This document shows positions 7,092 through 16,242 of a stretch of 50,149 bases of DNA, piece by piece. Position 1 is the first letter of the stretch; every line of letters begins with the position of its first letter. Source of the DNA: Bacillus_CJ salitolerans (GTDB lineage: Bacteria > Bacillota > Bacilli > Bacillales > SA4); the NCBI RefSeq assembly GCF_042680805.1, contig NZ_JBHUEM010000040.1, positions 1 to 50,149 on the forward strand. Direction: 5' to 3'. The notes beneath the pieces were generated by a model. That model worked only from the letters and a program-made list of their open reading frames with translations, searched no databases and was not told the origin of the DNA. The position numbers and the translations under genes were made by a program.

Positions 7092-9029
7092 TTATTCACC
7101 TTTCTCAATTAATTCTTCCCATTCCTCCATTAACTGCTCTAATTTTTCATTGGTATGACTCGTTTCATTGTTTAGCATTTGTACTTTTTCGTGATCCTGA
7201 TAAATTTCTGGATCACAAAGTAACTCTTCATTTTTAGCGATTGAAGCCTCCAGAGCTGAAATCTCTGTTTCAATTTCGTCGAGACGTCTCTTTCGTTGTC
7301 TTTCTACCCGTTTTAATTCTTTTTCCTCTTCGTAGCTTAATTTTACTTCTGGTTTTTTTGGATTTATTTCTATAGAAACGGTTTTCTTTTCGAACTGCTC
7401 TAATTCAATAAGATTAGCCTTTTTTTCAAGATAATAATCATAATCGCCCAAAAACTCCGTAACATTTCTTCGACCTAGCTCGAGTACTTTTGTTGAGATT
7501 CGGTTAATAAAGTATCGATCATGAGAAACAAACAGTATCGTTCCAGGATAATCGATTAATGCATTTTCAAGTATCTCTTTACTATCTAAATCAAGATGGT
7601 TTGTAGGTTCGTCTAATATAAGAAAGTTCGCTTTTTGCATCATTAATTTCGCTAATGCCAATCGGGCTTTCTCGCCACCGCTTAAGGTAGATACTTCTTT
7701 TAACACGTCATCTCCTGAAAAAAGAAAATTACCGAGAATGGTTCGGATGTCTTTTTCAGGAACAAGAGGATATTCATCCCAGAGCTCATTTAAGACTCGT
7801 TTATTTGATTTTAAGTTTGCTTGCTCTTGATCATAATATCCAATAGAAACTCCTGATCCAAACTGGATTGTCCCATTGCTAGGCTTTATTTTCTGTAAAA
7901 TTCCTTTTAATAAACTTGACTTACCGATTCCATTTGGACCAATTAAAGCAACGCTTTCTCCTCTATTTAAGGTAAAGGTAATATTTTCAATGGTAGGTTT
8001 ATTTTCCTCATAGGAGATAGCTAGATTTTGTACTTTTAATACATCATTTCCACTTTGTCGTTCAATTTGAAATTGGAAGGATGCTGATTTCTCATCCCCA
8101 GACGGCTTGTCCACCAATTCTATGCGGTCTAACTGTTTTCTCCTACTTTGGGCTCTTTTAGTAGTGGATGCTCTAGCAATATTCTTTTGAATGAAATCCT
8201 TTAACTTGGCTACTTCATCCTGTTGTTTTTCAAATTGTTTAAGATCTCGTTCATAATTCTCAGCCTTTTTCACAAGATAGTGACTGTAGTTACCGAGATA
8301 TTTCTGAATGGAAGTTCTAGAAATTTCATAAACCTGTGTGACTAATTTATCTAGAAAGTATCGGTCATGGGAAACAATTAAGATTGCACCAGGATATGAG
8401 CTTAAATATTGTTCTAACCAAGCTAATGTACTCATATCAAGATGGTTGGTAGGCTCGTCTAATATTAGTAAATCGGGTTTTGTTAATAACAACTTCCCGA
8501 GGGCTAATCGTGTTTTTTGTCCCCCACTTAGTGTGGAAATAGCTGTAGAGTAGTTAAAATCACCGAAACCTAAACCGTGAAGTACAGAGCGAATCTCTGA
8601 CTCGTACTGATAGCCACCTTCAAGTTTAAAGCTTTCTTGTAAAAGATCATATTCTTTAAGAATGCGATCGTATTGAGTTGAATTACTAAATATACTAGGA
8701 TCTCCCATTTTTTCTTCAAGGGAACGTAATTCTCTTTCTTTTATTTTTAAATGTTGAAATACAGAGAGCATTTCATCCCAAATAGATAATGATGTTTCAA
8801 GTCCGGTGTGTTGAGCTAAATACCCCATCATGACATCCTTAGGTTTAATGATTTCTCCACCATCATGTGAAATATGTCCAGCAATTATCTTTAATAAAGT
8901 AGATTTTCCGGCTCCATTTCGACCAACTAGTGCAATACGGTCTCTTGATTGTACTTCTAATTTTATATTCGATAAAATAAGGTCAGACCCATAGTGTTTT
9001 GTTATTTGGTTGAGTTGCAGTAAGATCAT
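7092..9029 (-). CDS. ABC-F family ATPase (YdiF-like)
   Basis: A 645-residue protein with two ABC ATPase cassettes and no membrane segments, the ABC-F architecture of translation factors that act on the ribosome. Cassette 1 has GRNGAGKSTLLK, LSGGQKTRLALGK and LILDEPTNHLD. Cassette 2 has GPNGIGKSSLLKG, LSGGEKARLALAK and FLILDEPTNHLD. The linker between them is charged and helical, and the C-terminal roughly 100 residues form a Lys/Glu-rich coiled coil. The ATG at 9029 follows GAGGTG on the minus strand; a longer frame to 9173 has no ribosome binding site and extends beyond homologues. Position matches B. subtilis ydiF. Confidence 0.93.
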   Translation of the reverse strand: MILLQLNQITKHYGSDLILSNIKLEVQSRDRIALVGRNGAGKSTLLKIIAGHISHDGGEIIKPKDVMMGYLAQHTGLETSLSIWDEMLSVFQHLKIKERELRSLEEKMGDPSIFSNSTQYDRILKEYDLLQESFKLEGGYQYESEIRSVLHGLGFGDFNYSTAISTLSGGQKTRLALGKLLLTKPDLLILDEPTNHLDMSTLAWLEQYLSSYPGAILIVSHDRYFLDKLVTQVYEISRTSIQKYLGNYSHYLVKKAENYERDLKQFEKQQDEVAKLKDFIQKNIARASTTKRAQSRRKQLDRIELVDKPSGDEKSASFQFQIERQSGNDVLKVQNLAISYEENKPTIENITFTLNRGESVALIGPNGIGKSSLLKGILQKIKPSNGTIQFGSGVSIGYYDQEQANLKSNKRVLNELWDEYPLVPEKDIRTILGNFLFSGDDVLKEVSTLSGGEKARLALAKLMMQKANFLILDEPTNHLDLDSKEILENALIDYPGTILFVSHDRYFINRISTKVLELGRRNVTEFLGDYDYYLEKKANLIELEQFEKKTVSIEINPKKPEVKLSYEEEKELKRVERQRKRRLDEIETEISALEASIAKNEELLCDPEIYQDHEKVQMLNNETSHTNEKLEQLMEEWEELIEKGE

Positions 9030-9141
9030 GTTTTTCACCTCAAGTTTCCTATCTATAAGTGTATATATTTTTATATCGCTGGGCAATAGATGAGTATACA
9101 ACATGAGTATGTTTCGTCGTAAAATGTTCACAAAAGGATAT

Positions 9142-9170
9142 GCGACATTTTCGTTTAAATAGTGTATAGT
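9142..9170 (+). promoter_or_regulatory. Predicted sigma-A promoter of moaC-rex-tat
   Basis: GCGACA (9142-9147) and TATAGT (9165-9170) are 17 bp apart and 37 bp before the moaC start. AGGAGG (9193-9198) is the ribosome binding site. GTTCACAA at 9126-9133 resembles half a Rex site, but I see no full palindrome. Confidence 0.55.
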
Positions 9171-9207
9171 CAATGTAGAGAAGTCTAGCCATAGGAGGGA
9201 TTAGTTT

Positions 9208-9690
9208 ATGGCAGAATTTACTCATTTCAATACGCAAGGTCATGCGAAAATGGTAGATATTACCTCTAAAGGAGATACTACTAGAACAGCCTTAGCAAGA
9301 ACAAGTGTTGAGGTCTCAAACGAAATCTACCAGAAAATTGTTTCCTCTCAAATCCAAAAAGGAGATGTCCTTGCTGTTGCCCAAGTCGCGGGAATAATGG
9401 CAGCTAAAAAGACATCTGAGATTATTCCTATGTGTCATCCGATTCCAATAAAGGGAGTCGACATCACATTTAATTGGAAGCAAAAAGAAAGTATGTATGA
9501 GCTCGAGATTGACTGTATAGTGAAGACAAAGGGCAGTACAGGTGTTGAGATGGAAGCGTTAACTGCAGTTTCCGCGTGTGCTCTAACAGTATATGACATG
9601 TGTAAAGCAGTGGATAAAGGAATGGTAATTGGTCCGACATACTTAGTTGAAAAGACTGGCGGAAAGAGCGGGGATTACCACCGAGAGTAG
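9208..9690 (+). CDS. moaC: Cyclic pyranopterin monophosphate synthase
   Basis: MoaC converts the MoaA product into cyclic pyranopterin monophosphate in molybdenum cofactor synthesis. The protein has 160 residues, the usual size. Conserved segments are KKTSEIIPMCHPIP (substrate-binding Lys, Cys, His) and TGVEMEALTAVSACALTVYD, with the catalytic Asp-Met-Lys region DMCKAVDK. It is followed within 20 bases by rex, the same order as in Bacillus. Confidence 0.96.
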   Translation: MAEFTHFNTQGHAKMVDITSKGDTTRTALARTSVEVSNEIYQKIVSSQIQKGDVLAVAQVAGIMAAKKTSEIIPMCHPIPIKGVDITFNWKQKESMYELEIDCIVKTKGSTGVEMEALTAVSACALTVYDMCKAVDKGMVIGPTYLVEKTGGKSGDYHRE

Positions 9691-9709
9691 AAAATGATAG
9701 GTGATAAGG

Positions 9710-10348
9710 TTGAGTCAAGAACAGTCTAAAATACCCCAAGCAACAGCGAAGCGATTACCATTGTATTATCGTTTCTTAAAAAATTTATATTTGTCAGGAA
9801 AAACGAGAGTCTCCTCTGCTGAACTAAGTGAGGCTGTAAAGGTTGATTCGGCTACTATTCGCAGAGATTTCTCATATTTTGGTGCACTTGGGAAAAAGGG
9901 GTATGGATATAATATTCAATATTTGTTATCCTTTTTCAGGAAAACTCTTGATCAAGATGAGCTAACAAAGGTTACCTTGATTGGGGTTGGAAACCTTGGT
10001 ACTGCATTTTTAAACTACAATTTTATAAAAAATAATAATACTAAAATCGAAATGGCCTTTGACGTAGATATAAATAAGGTAGGAACGTTGATTGGGGATG
10101 TTCCAATATACCATTTTGATGAATTGGAGAATCGACTAGCAAATGATGTATCAATTGCGATATTAACAGTACCTGCATCGGTTGCCCAACCTATAACCGA
10201 CCGATTAATTTCGTTAGGTATAAAGGGGATTCTGAATTTCACTCCTGCTAGAATCAATGTTCCGGATACAGTTCGAATTCACCATATAGATCTCGCCGTT
10301 GAATTACAGTCGTTAGTGTACTTTTTGAAAAACTATCCATTAGATTAA
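9710..10348 (+). CDS. rex: Redox-sensing repressor Rex
   Basis: Rex represses fermentation and anaerobic respiration genes and leaves DNA when NADH/NAD+ rises. The N-terminal winged helix is visible (SSAELSEAVKVDSATIRRDFSYFGALGKKGYGY). It is followed by a Rossmann domain with the glycine motif IGVGNLGTAF and the segment GILNFTPARI. Start: TTG 9710 has AGGTGA about 5 bases upstream and yields the family's SQEQSKIPQAT beginning (212 residues). GTG 9701 would lie within that ribosome binding site and is less likely. Confidence 0.94.
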   Translation: MSQEQSKIPQATAKRLPLYYRFLKNLYLSGKTRVSSAELSEAVKVDSATIRRDFSYFGALGKKGYGYNIQYLLSFFRKTLDQDELTKVTLIGVGNLGTAFLNYNFIKNNNTKIEMAFDVDINKVGTLIGDVPIYHFDELENRLANDVSIAILTVPASVAQPITDRLISLGIKGILNFTPARINVPDTVRIHHIDLAVELQSLVYFLKNYPLD

Positions 10349-10363
10349 AGGAGGTGATTGGTT

Positions 10364-10546
10364 ATGCCAAACATCGGATTAGGAAGCCTCTTATTAATTG
10401 TTTTCGTTGCTTTATTGATTTTTGGACCTAGAAAGCTACCTGAGTTAGGAAAGGCAGCTGGAAATACTCTTCGTGAATTCAAAAACGCTACAAAAGGGTT
10501 AGCGGATGATGAGGACGATGAAAAGAAAAAAGACGCTAACAAGTAA
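10364..10546 (+). CDS. tatA: Twin-arginine translocase subunit TatA
   Basis: A 60-residue pore-forming Tat subunit. One transmembrane helix (about residues 4-20) is followed by FGPRKLPELGKAAGNTLREF, the family's hinge and amphipathic helix, and a short charged tail. A strong AAGGAGGTGAT precedes ATG 10364; an in-frame TTG two codons earlier is too close to it. Paired with tatC downstream, as in B. subtilis tatAy-tatCy. Confidence 0.95.
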   Translation: MPNIGLGSLLLIVFVALLIFGPRKLPELGKAAGNTLREFKNATKGLADDEDDEKKKDANK

Positions 10547-10665
10547 GCTGGACGATTTTTCTGGTGCTTACAAGCCTTCGCGCCTCGAACAGAAGTGCTT
10601 TCAACAAGCCAATGTACTTAAAAAATGTTTTTATTTGCTGAACATGTAAGTTAGGATGATATCCA

Positions 10666-11403
10666 ATGAATCAAAATGAAATGTCCATTTATGATCATAT
10701 TGGGGAATTGAGAAAACGACTCATTATCGTAGTCGTTTTCTTCTTTCTAGCAGTAGTTGGAAGCTTCTTCATAGCTGAACCGCTGATTGTGTATCTGCAA
10801 AAAGCAGATGAAGCGAGTGAGCTAACAATGAATGCATTCCGATTAACAGACCCTATAAAAATATATATGCAATTTGCGTTTATAGTGGCTTTTGTCATTA
10901 CGTCTCCGATTGCCTTATATCAATTGTGGGCGTTTATTAGCCCTGGTTTATATTCTAGAGAACGGAAAGTCACATTAAGCTATATACCGATTTCAGTTTT
11001 TCTATTTTTACTTGGAATTGCATTTTCTTATTTTGTTTTATTTCCATTTGTCGTTGACTTTATGTCAAGGCTTGCATCGAGGTTAGATATACAGCAGGTC
11101 ATTGGAATCAATGAGTATTTTCAATTTTTGTTTCAGTTAACTCTTCCATTTGGTATTTTGTTTCAATTGCCTGTTGTTATTATGTTTTTAACAAGATTAG
11201 GGATTGTAACGCCAGCCTTCTTGGCAAAAGTTCGAAAGTACGCTTATTTTGTGTTATTAGTGATAGGGGCGATGATTACCCCTCCAGAATTGATCTCACA
11301 TATGATGGTTACGATTCCATTATTTTTTCTGTATGAAATTAGTATTCTTATTTCAAAGGGTGCCTATAAAAAGAAGCTCAGAGCAGAACAAGAACAAGAA
11401 TAA
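10666..11403 (+). CDS. tatC: Twin-arginine translocase subunit TatC
   Basis: The Tat receptor that binds twin-arginine signal peptides of folded exported proteins. The 245-residue protein begins with the cytosolic HIGELRKRL motif and shows about six hydrophobic segments, including IAFVVTSPIALYQLWAFISPGL-like sequence after the second and a conserved FQLPVVIMFLTRLGIV region. It is separated from tatA by 119 bases with no other gene and ends in a Lys/Glu-rich tail. Confidence 0.95.
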   Translation: MNQNEMSIYDHIGELRKRLIIVVVFFFLAVVGSFFIAEPLIVYLQKADEASELTMNAFRLTDPIKIYMQFAFIVAFVITSPIALYQLWAFISPGLYSRERKVTLSYIPISVFLFLLGIAFSYFVLFPFVVDFMSRLASRLDIQQVIGINEYFQFLFQLTLPFGILFQLPVVIMFLTRLGIVTPAFLAKVRKYAYFVLLVIGAMITPPELISHMMVTIPLFFLYEISILISKGAYKKKLRAEQEQE

Positions 11404-11404
11404 A

Positions 11405-11439
11405 AACCTCCATTTCAAGATTAAATGGAGGTTTTTTTA
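11405..11439. terminator. Bidirectional terminator between tatC and ydiK
   Basis: AACCTCCATTT (11405-11415) and AAATGGAGGTT (11423-11433) form a perfect 11-bp stem, T-rich on the plus strand and preceded by A-rich sequence that serves the convergent ydiK gene. Confidence 0.9.
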
Positions 11440-11442
11440 TGT

Positions 11443-11643
11443 TTATTTTTTTGACTTCGTTTGTTTTATTTTATTTGCAATTAGCATCATTCTAATTCCA
11501 ACTCCAAAATCAAATGTTGCAACTACCATTAAAATGATGGTTGGAAAGCTCCATATATTATCGGTCTTACTTTGGATCGCCAATACGACAAAAATAATAC
11601 CCATTCCAAAATATAATAAGCCCATTAAAAAAGGTGATCGCAT
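11443..11643 (-). CDS. Small membrane protein, YdiK-like (DUF4305)
   Basis: A 66-residue protein with two transmembrane helices (about residues 4-24 and 33-56) and a basic C-terminal tail (KIKQTKSKK). Size, position and topology match B. subtilis YdiK, whose function is unknown. It is the second gene of a minus-strand pair with the CPBP protease. Confidence 0.8.
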   Translation of the reverse strand: MRSPFLMGLLYFGMGIIFVVLAIQSKTDNIWSFPTIILMVVATFDFGVGIRMMLIANKIKQTKSKK

Positions 11644-11699
11644 GTTGAAAAAGCCTCCAGTTGATAAATACTTCGATAAATATATCGTTATGTGCTGAT

Positions 11700-12467
11700 T
11701 TAATGGAAAAGCGATATGAATGCCTGCAGTGTTTCCAGTTCCTGTTGGTATCTCTCGATTTCATCTTTAAATATAAGTTGTACTAAAACAACAAAAGTAT
11801 TTAAAGAAACATGAGCAAATATCGGAACAAGAATTCGTTTCGTTTTTACATAAAGATAAGCAAACGTCAAACCAGTAGCTGTGTAGACAAGGATGTTTAC
11901 AAAGTCCATATGAATAATACCGAAGATAGCCGAGCTTAATAGGGCCGCTATCCAAAAGTTGAAACGCTGATAGAGCGTGCCGAATATAATTTTACGAAAA
12001 ACAATTTCTTCTAAGATAGGTCCAAGAATAGATGTTACTACTATGAAGAGAGGGGTCGCTTTTGCAAGTTCTAAAAGAAACTCCGTATTTTCAGATCCAG
12101 GTTCAGCCCCAAATACCTCTTGGGTAATGTACCCTGCCATTGCTTGCGATACAAGCCCTAAAATGATACCGACAAAAGCCCAAATAATAGATACGGGAAT
12201 GGAGCTTGGCTGATTCATTCTTGATAGTGGTGGCTGTTTTCTAATTAAAAGTATGATAATAATTAGTGCCAAGAGGAAACTAAACAGCATCCAATATGTA
12301 TAGGCGAGCTTTAATGTAGCAGCTTCATCTTGAAGGGAACCACCAATTCCTAGCTTTAGTAACAATGGGACTCCTAACAACCCTGAGATTTGCATTAAAA
12401 AATAGGTAATGATCACGAGCCAGTATCTCTTTGCCGTTTGGTTCTGGCCTTTATAGTTCGTTTCCAA
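11700..12467 (-). CDS. CPBP-family intramembrane protease homologue (YdiL-like)
   Basis: A multi-spanning membrane protein of the CPBP (CAAX protease/bacteriocin-processing) family. The three catalytic motifs are visible: EEIVFR, FGIIH and HVSLNTFV. The reading frame extends to ATG 12587 (295 residues), but that start lacks a ribosome binding site and homologues are about 245 residues. TTG 12467 has AAGGAG about 10 bases upstream and gives 255 residues, so I prefer it. The substrate is unknown. It is divergent from groES. Confidence 0.85.
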   Translation of the reverse strand: METNYKGQNQTAKRYWLVIITYFLMQISGLLGVPLLLKLGIGGSLQDEAATLKLAYTYWMLFSFLLALIIIILLIRKQPPLSRMNQPSSIPVSIIWAFVGIILGLVSQAMAGYITQEVFGAEPGSENTEFLLELAKATPLFIVVTSILGPILEEIVFRKIIFGTLYQRFNFWIAALLSSAIFGIIHMDFVNILVYTATGLTFAYLYVKTKRILVPIFAHVSLNTFVVLVQLIFKDEIERYQQELETLQAFISLFH

Positions 12468-12827
12468 TAGCCACAATCTCCTTTTTCCAAAAACTTTTGA
12501 AACTAATTGAAAAACAGTCTTTAGTATTGTACCATAGTTAAGTTTTGATTGAGCACTGAAAGCTTCACCAAAATGAAAATGGTCCATACAAACATATTGT
12601 ATGTATAATGCTTACTATATAGTAGAAAGACCGGGTAAAATTCTAGCGAATCTCCTTCACATATTTAGTAAAAAGGTAGAGGGTTTAGTCATAGACTAGG
12701 CAGGATAAAATGTAAGAGGTAAGATTTATAAGAATGCTCAGTTACCTATAAGTATGGATTAAGTAAAATAAGTTTGTTAGAAATTGTCGGATTAAGACGT
12801 TAAAAATTTTCATCAAAATCGTTAGTT

Positions 12828-12898
12828 TTGACTTGCAATACTAGAAGAGATTATTTAATATAATAGTTGTGTTAGCACTCGAGACTAATGAGTGCTAA
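12828..12898 (+). promoter_or_regulatory. groE promoter region with CIRCE operator
   Basis: TTAGCACTC (12872-12880), a 9-bp spacer and GAGTGCTAA (12890-12898) make a perfect CIRCE element, the HrcA binding site. TTGACT (12828-12833) with an AT-rich region containing TATAAT (12859-12864) lies just upstream. The spacing between these exact hexamers is too long, so TATTTA (12852-12857) may be the working -10. Confidence 0.95.
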
Positions 12899-12935
12899 TA
12901 ATAAGATTATAATAATATTGAGGAGGTTGTCTCAC

Positions 12936-13220
12936 ATGTTAAAGCCATTAGGAGATCGCGTTATTATCGAGCTAGTTGAATCTGAAGAAAAGACTGCTAG
13001 CGGAATTGTTTTACCAGATTCAGCAAAGGAAAAGCCTCAAGAAGGTAAAGTAGTAGCTGTTGGTACAGGTCGTGTTCTTGATAACGGTGAGCGTGTTGCT
13101 CTAGAAGTATCTGCTGGGGACCGTATCATCTTCTCAAAATATGCTGGTACTGAAGTGAAGTATGAAGGTAGCGAATACTTAATTCTTCGTGAGAGCGATA
13201 TTTTAGCTGTAATCGGTTAA
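12936..13220 (+). CDS. groES: Co-chaperonin GroES
   Basis: A 94-residue Hsp10 that caps the GroEL ring. It begins MLKPLGDRVIIE and has the mobile-loop region EEKTASGIVLPDSAKEKPQ, with KYAGTEVKYEGSEYLILRE near the end. The start at ATG 12936 follows GAGGAGGT. Under CIRCE/HrcA control and transcribed with groEL 83 bases downstream. Confidence 0.98.
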   Translation: MLKPLGDRVIIELVESEEKTASGIVLPDSAKEKPQEGKVVAVGTGRVLDNGERVALEVSAGDRIIFSKYAGTEVKYEGSEYLILRESDILAVIG

Positions 13221-13303
13221 TACACATACTTAGAATAAAAGACAACGGTGGTTGTCATGCATAGTTTATACTTATAACAGATAATTAGAGGAGGTACACA
13301 AAC

Positions 13304-14935
13304 ATGGCTAAAGAAATTAAATTTAGTGAAGATGCACGTCGCGCAATGCTTCGTGGTGTTGATACTCTTGCAAATGCAGTAAAGGTAACGTTAGGACCAA
13401 AAGGACGTAACGTGGTTCTTGAGAAGAAGTTTGGTTCACCACTTATTACAAATGATGGTGTTACAATCGCGAAAGAAATTGAATTAGAAGATGCATTCGA
13501 GAACATGGGTGCAAAGTTAGTTGCAGAAGTTGCTTCTAAGACTAATGATATTGCTGGTGACGGTACGACTACTGCTACAGTTCTTGCACAAGCGATGATT
13601 CGTGAAGGCTTAAAGAACGTAACAGCTGGAGCTAACCCTGTTGGAGTACGTAAAGGTATCGAAAAGGCGGTTACTACAGCAGTTGGAGAGCTTGCTGCTA
13701 TCTCAAAGCCAATCGAAGGTAGATCTTCAATCGCTCAAGTAGCTGCGATTTCTGCTGCTGATGAAGAAGTAGGTCAATTAATCGCTGAAGCAATGGAGCG
13801 CGTTGGTAACGACGGGGTTATCACAATCGAAGAATCAAAAGGATTCACGACTGAACTAGAAGTAGTAGAAGGTATGCAATTTGACCGTGGATATGCTTCA
13901 CCATACATGGTAACTGATTCTGATAAGATGGAAGCTGTTCTTGAAAACCCATATATCTTAATCACTGATAAGAAGATCACTAGCATTCAAGAAATCTTAC
14001 CGGTACTTGAGCAAGTTGTTCAACAAGGAAAGCCACTATTACTAGTTGCTGAAGATGTTGAAGGGGAAGCTCTTGCTACTCTAGTAGTAAACAAGCTACG
14101 TGGAACATTCAATGCAGTAGCTGTTAAGGCTCCTGGATTTGGTGACCGTCGTAAGGCTATGCTAGAAGATATCGCTGTGTTAACTGGCGGTGAAGTAATC
14201 ACTGAAGATTTAGGATTAGATCTTAAATCTGCTAACATCAATCAATTAGGTCGCGCTTCCAAAGTTGTTGTCACAAAAGAAAATACAACAATCGTTGAAG
14301 GTAATGGAGAATCTGCTAACATCGCAGCTCGCGTGAAGCAAATCCGTACTCAAATGGAAGAAACGACTTCAGAATTTGATAAAGAAAAATTACAAGAGCG
14401 TCTTGCTAAGCTTGCAGGTGGAGTTGCAGTTGTTAAGGTTGGAGCTGCTACTGAAACTGAGCTTAAAGAGCGTAAGTTACGTATCGAAGACGCATTAAAC
14501 TCAACTCGTGCTGCAGTTGAAGAAGGTATCGTTTCTGGTGGTGGTACTGCACTAGTGAACGTATACAACAAAGTTGCTGCATTAGAAGCTACTGGTGACG
14601 AGAGAACTGGTATCAACATCGTTCTTCGTGCACTAGAAGAGCCAGTTCGTCAAATCGCACACAATGCTGGTCTTGAAGGGTCAGTTATCGTTGAGCGCTT
14701 AAAGAAAGAAGAAGTTGGTGTTGGTTACAACGCAGCAACTGGTGAGTGGGTAAACATGATCGAAGCTGGTATCGTGGATCCTACTAAAGTAACTCGTTCA
14801 GCCCTTCAAAACGCTGCATCTGTATCTGCAATGTTCTTAACGACAGAAGCAGTTGTGGCTGATATTAAAGAAGAAAACGCTGGTGGCGGAATGCCTGACA
14901 TGGGCGGAATGGGTGGAATGGGCGGCATGATGTAA
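13304..14935 (+). CDS. groEL: Chaperonin GroEL
   Basis: A 543-residue Hsp60 that folds proteins in an ATP-driven ring chamber. The ATP-binding segments VTLGPKGRNVVLEK, NDGVTIAKEI and AGDGTTTATVLAQ are present, and the tail is the usual Gly-Gly-Met repeat. Its last four codons and stop are the left half of the integration site of the island that follows, so the gene was restored rather than broken. Confidence 0.98.
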   Translation: MAKEIKFSEDARRAMLRGVDTLANAVKVTLGPKGRNVVLEKKFGSPLITNDGVTIAKEIELEDAFENMGAKLVAEVASKTNDIAGDGTTTATVLAQAMIREGLKNVTAGANPVGVRKGIEKAVTTAVGELAAISKPIEGRSSIAQVAAISAADEEVGQLIAEAMERVGNDGVITIEESKGFTTELEVVEGMQFDRGYASPYMVTDSDKMEAVLENPYILITDKKITSIQEILPVLEQVVQQGKPLLLVAEDVEGEALATLVVNKLRGTFNAVAVKAPGFGDRRKAMLEDIAVLTGGEVITEDLGLDLKSANINQLGRASKVVVTKENTTIVEGNGESANIAARVKQIRTQMEETTSEFDKEKLQERLAKLAGGVAVVKVGAATETELKERKLRIEDALNSTRAAVEEGIVSGGGTALVNVYNKVAALEATGDERTGINIVLRALEEPVRQIAHNAGLEGSVIVERLKKEEVGVGYNAATGEWVNMIEAGIVDPTKVTRSALQNAASVSAMFLTTEAVVADIKEENAGGGMPDMGGMGGMGGMM

Positions 14936-14942
14936 TCTGCCC
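14920..14942 (+). repeat. attL: 23-bp core at the 3' end of groEL
   Basis: The 23 bases from 14920 (starting GGGCGGCATGATG, spanning the last GroEL codons, TAA and TCTGCCC) recur exactly at 33294-33316. Bases on either side differ. This is the direct repeat expected for tyrosine-recombinase integration. Confidence 0.9.
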
Positions 14943-15012
14943 CTTGAACCCTTGATATGACTGGGTTTGTTGGTAAGGTGAGAGTGGCTTGCTAACATTT
15001 TGCTAACATTGA
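14943..15012 (+). other. Element left end: groEL terminator-like hairpin and arm-type repeats
   Basis: AACCC (14947-14951) and GGGTT (14963-14967) give a short hairpin that may end groEL transcription. GCTAACATTTTGCTAACATT (14991-15010) contains two GCTAAC repeats that recur at every other element end (21849, 22043, 33148-33176), the pattern of integrase arm-binding sites. Confidence 0.6.
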
Positions 15013-15018
15013 GGTAAA

Positions 15019-16230
15019 TTATCGGAGGCTTCTCATTAGTTCACTGAACTTTTGGGAAGCTTCTTTTTTCATTTCTTTCGTAACGTGGAGATACACATTC
15101 TTTGTAATTTGGTCATCAGTATGGCCGAGCCGATCCATGATTTGTTCGAGTGACACATTAGCTTCGGCAAGTAGGGAGGTATGTGTATGCCTTAAGCTAT
15201 GTGGTGTTAATTCTTCATTTAGGCCAGCTATTCTAAGCAGCCTTTTCATTCGGTCTCTCACATTTTTAATCACGATGGGATAACCGAATTGTCTCTCCAT
15301 CTTAGCAAAGATAAAATACCTATTGTAATAATCGTCACCTAATCGCATTCTTACTTGATTTTGAGCTTCCTTGTGATCCTTTAAAGCTTGAATAACATCT
15401 TCATCTACTACAATTTTCCGCCTTGATTTTCGGGTTTTGGGTGTGACTAACTGATACTCCACGGTATTGTTATTTGGATTATAATACGTCTTGGTAATAC
15501 TTATCGTATGGTTTAGGAAGTCTATATCCTTCCACTTGAGAGCAACTAACTCTCCAACCCTCATTCCAGTATAGGCGAGTATTAAAAACACTAAGTAATC
15601 ATGTTCAAGGCCATTTTGTTTTGCTGTTTCTAAAAACAAGGCCAGCTCTTCTTTTTCTAAGTAATTTGGTACTTCCTCTTCTTCCAGTTGTTCAATCGTT
15701 TTTTTGTCTTTCTTAACGTAAGCGAATTCTGTAGGATCCTTCTTTAATAGCTCCAATTCTAGTGCCTTTCGAAAGATCATCCTCCCGGTTCGATTGATTC
15801 CCTCCCTTGTGCTATCAGCTAACCCTTGATCTTTTAAGTCATTGAGAGCATCTTGGTACATCTTTCTTGTGATGTCCTTTAATTTTAATTGAGCAAAGTA
15901 GGGTAATAACCTCCCAATTTCATGAAGTCGAACACGAATAGTTCCGGGCTTAACGTCCTTTGATTCACTGTAGATATGCAGCCATTCTTTAGCAAAGTCG
16001 CTGAAAGTTTTGTCTGTATCCTCTAAATATGTCCCTTGATTTAACTCGTAAATGAGAGTATTAGCTGCCGCTTCTGCTTCTTGTTGGGTCAGAAAACCAC
16101 TTTTAGACTTCTGTTTTCTTTTTCCAGAGATTGGGTCTATTCCGACATCAACGACATATGCCCATTTTGCACCGCAAGTACATTTTTTCTTTTTGCAAGT
16201 ATAGTTCCTTCGATATAGATGTCCTTTCAT
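15019..16230 (-). CDS. int: Tyrosine recombinase (integrase)
   Basis: A 403-residue site-specific recombinase. The N-terminal region has a Cys-rich patch (CKKKKCTCG) and an arm-binding-type domain, followed by a SAM-like core-binding domain. The catalytic domain shows TGMRVGELVALKWKDID (first Arg), HSLRHTH (His-x-x-Arg) and the tyrosine in NVYLHV. ATG 16230 follows GTGAGGT; an upstream GTG lies inside that site. It reads toward attL, as usual for integrases of Gram-positive elements, and is the likely enzyme for insertion at groEL. Confidence 0.95.
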   Translation of the reverse strand: MKGHLYRRNYTCKKKKCTCGAKWAYVVDVGIDPISGKRKQKSKSGFLTQQEAEAAANTLIYELNQGTYLEDTDKTFSDFAKEWLHIYSESKDVKPGTIRVRLHEIGRLLPYFAQLKLKDITRKMYQDALNDLKDQGLADSTREGINRTGRMIFRKALELELLKKDPTEFAYVKKDKKTIEQLEEEEVPNYLEKEELALFLETAKQNGLEHDYLVFLILAYTGMRVGELVALKWKDIDFLNHTISITKTYYNPNNNTVEYQLVTPKTRKSRRKIVVDEDVIQALKDHKEAQNQVRMRLGDDYYNRYFIFAKMERQFGYPIVIKNVRDRMKRLLRIAGLNEELTPHSLRHTHTSLLAEANVSLEQIMDRLGHTDDQITKNVYLHVTKEMKKEASQKFSELMRSLR

Positions 16231-16242
16231 TTGTAACCTCAC

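Noticed and set aside
9126..9133. Rex operator before moaC
   Set aside because: Only a half-site is visible; the palindromic partner is missing.
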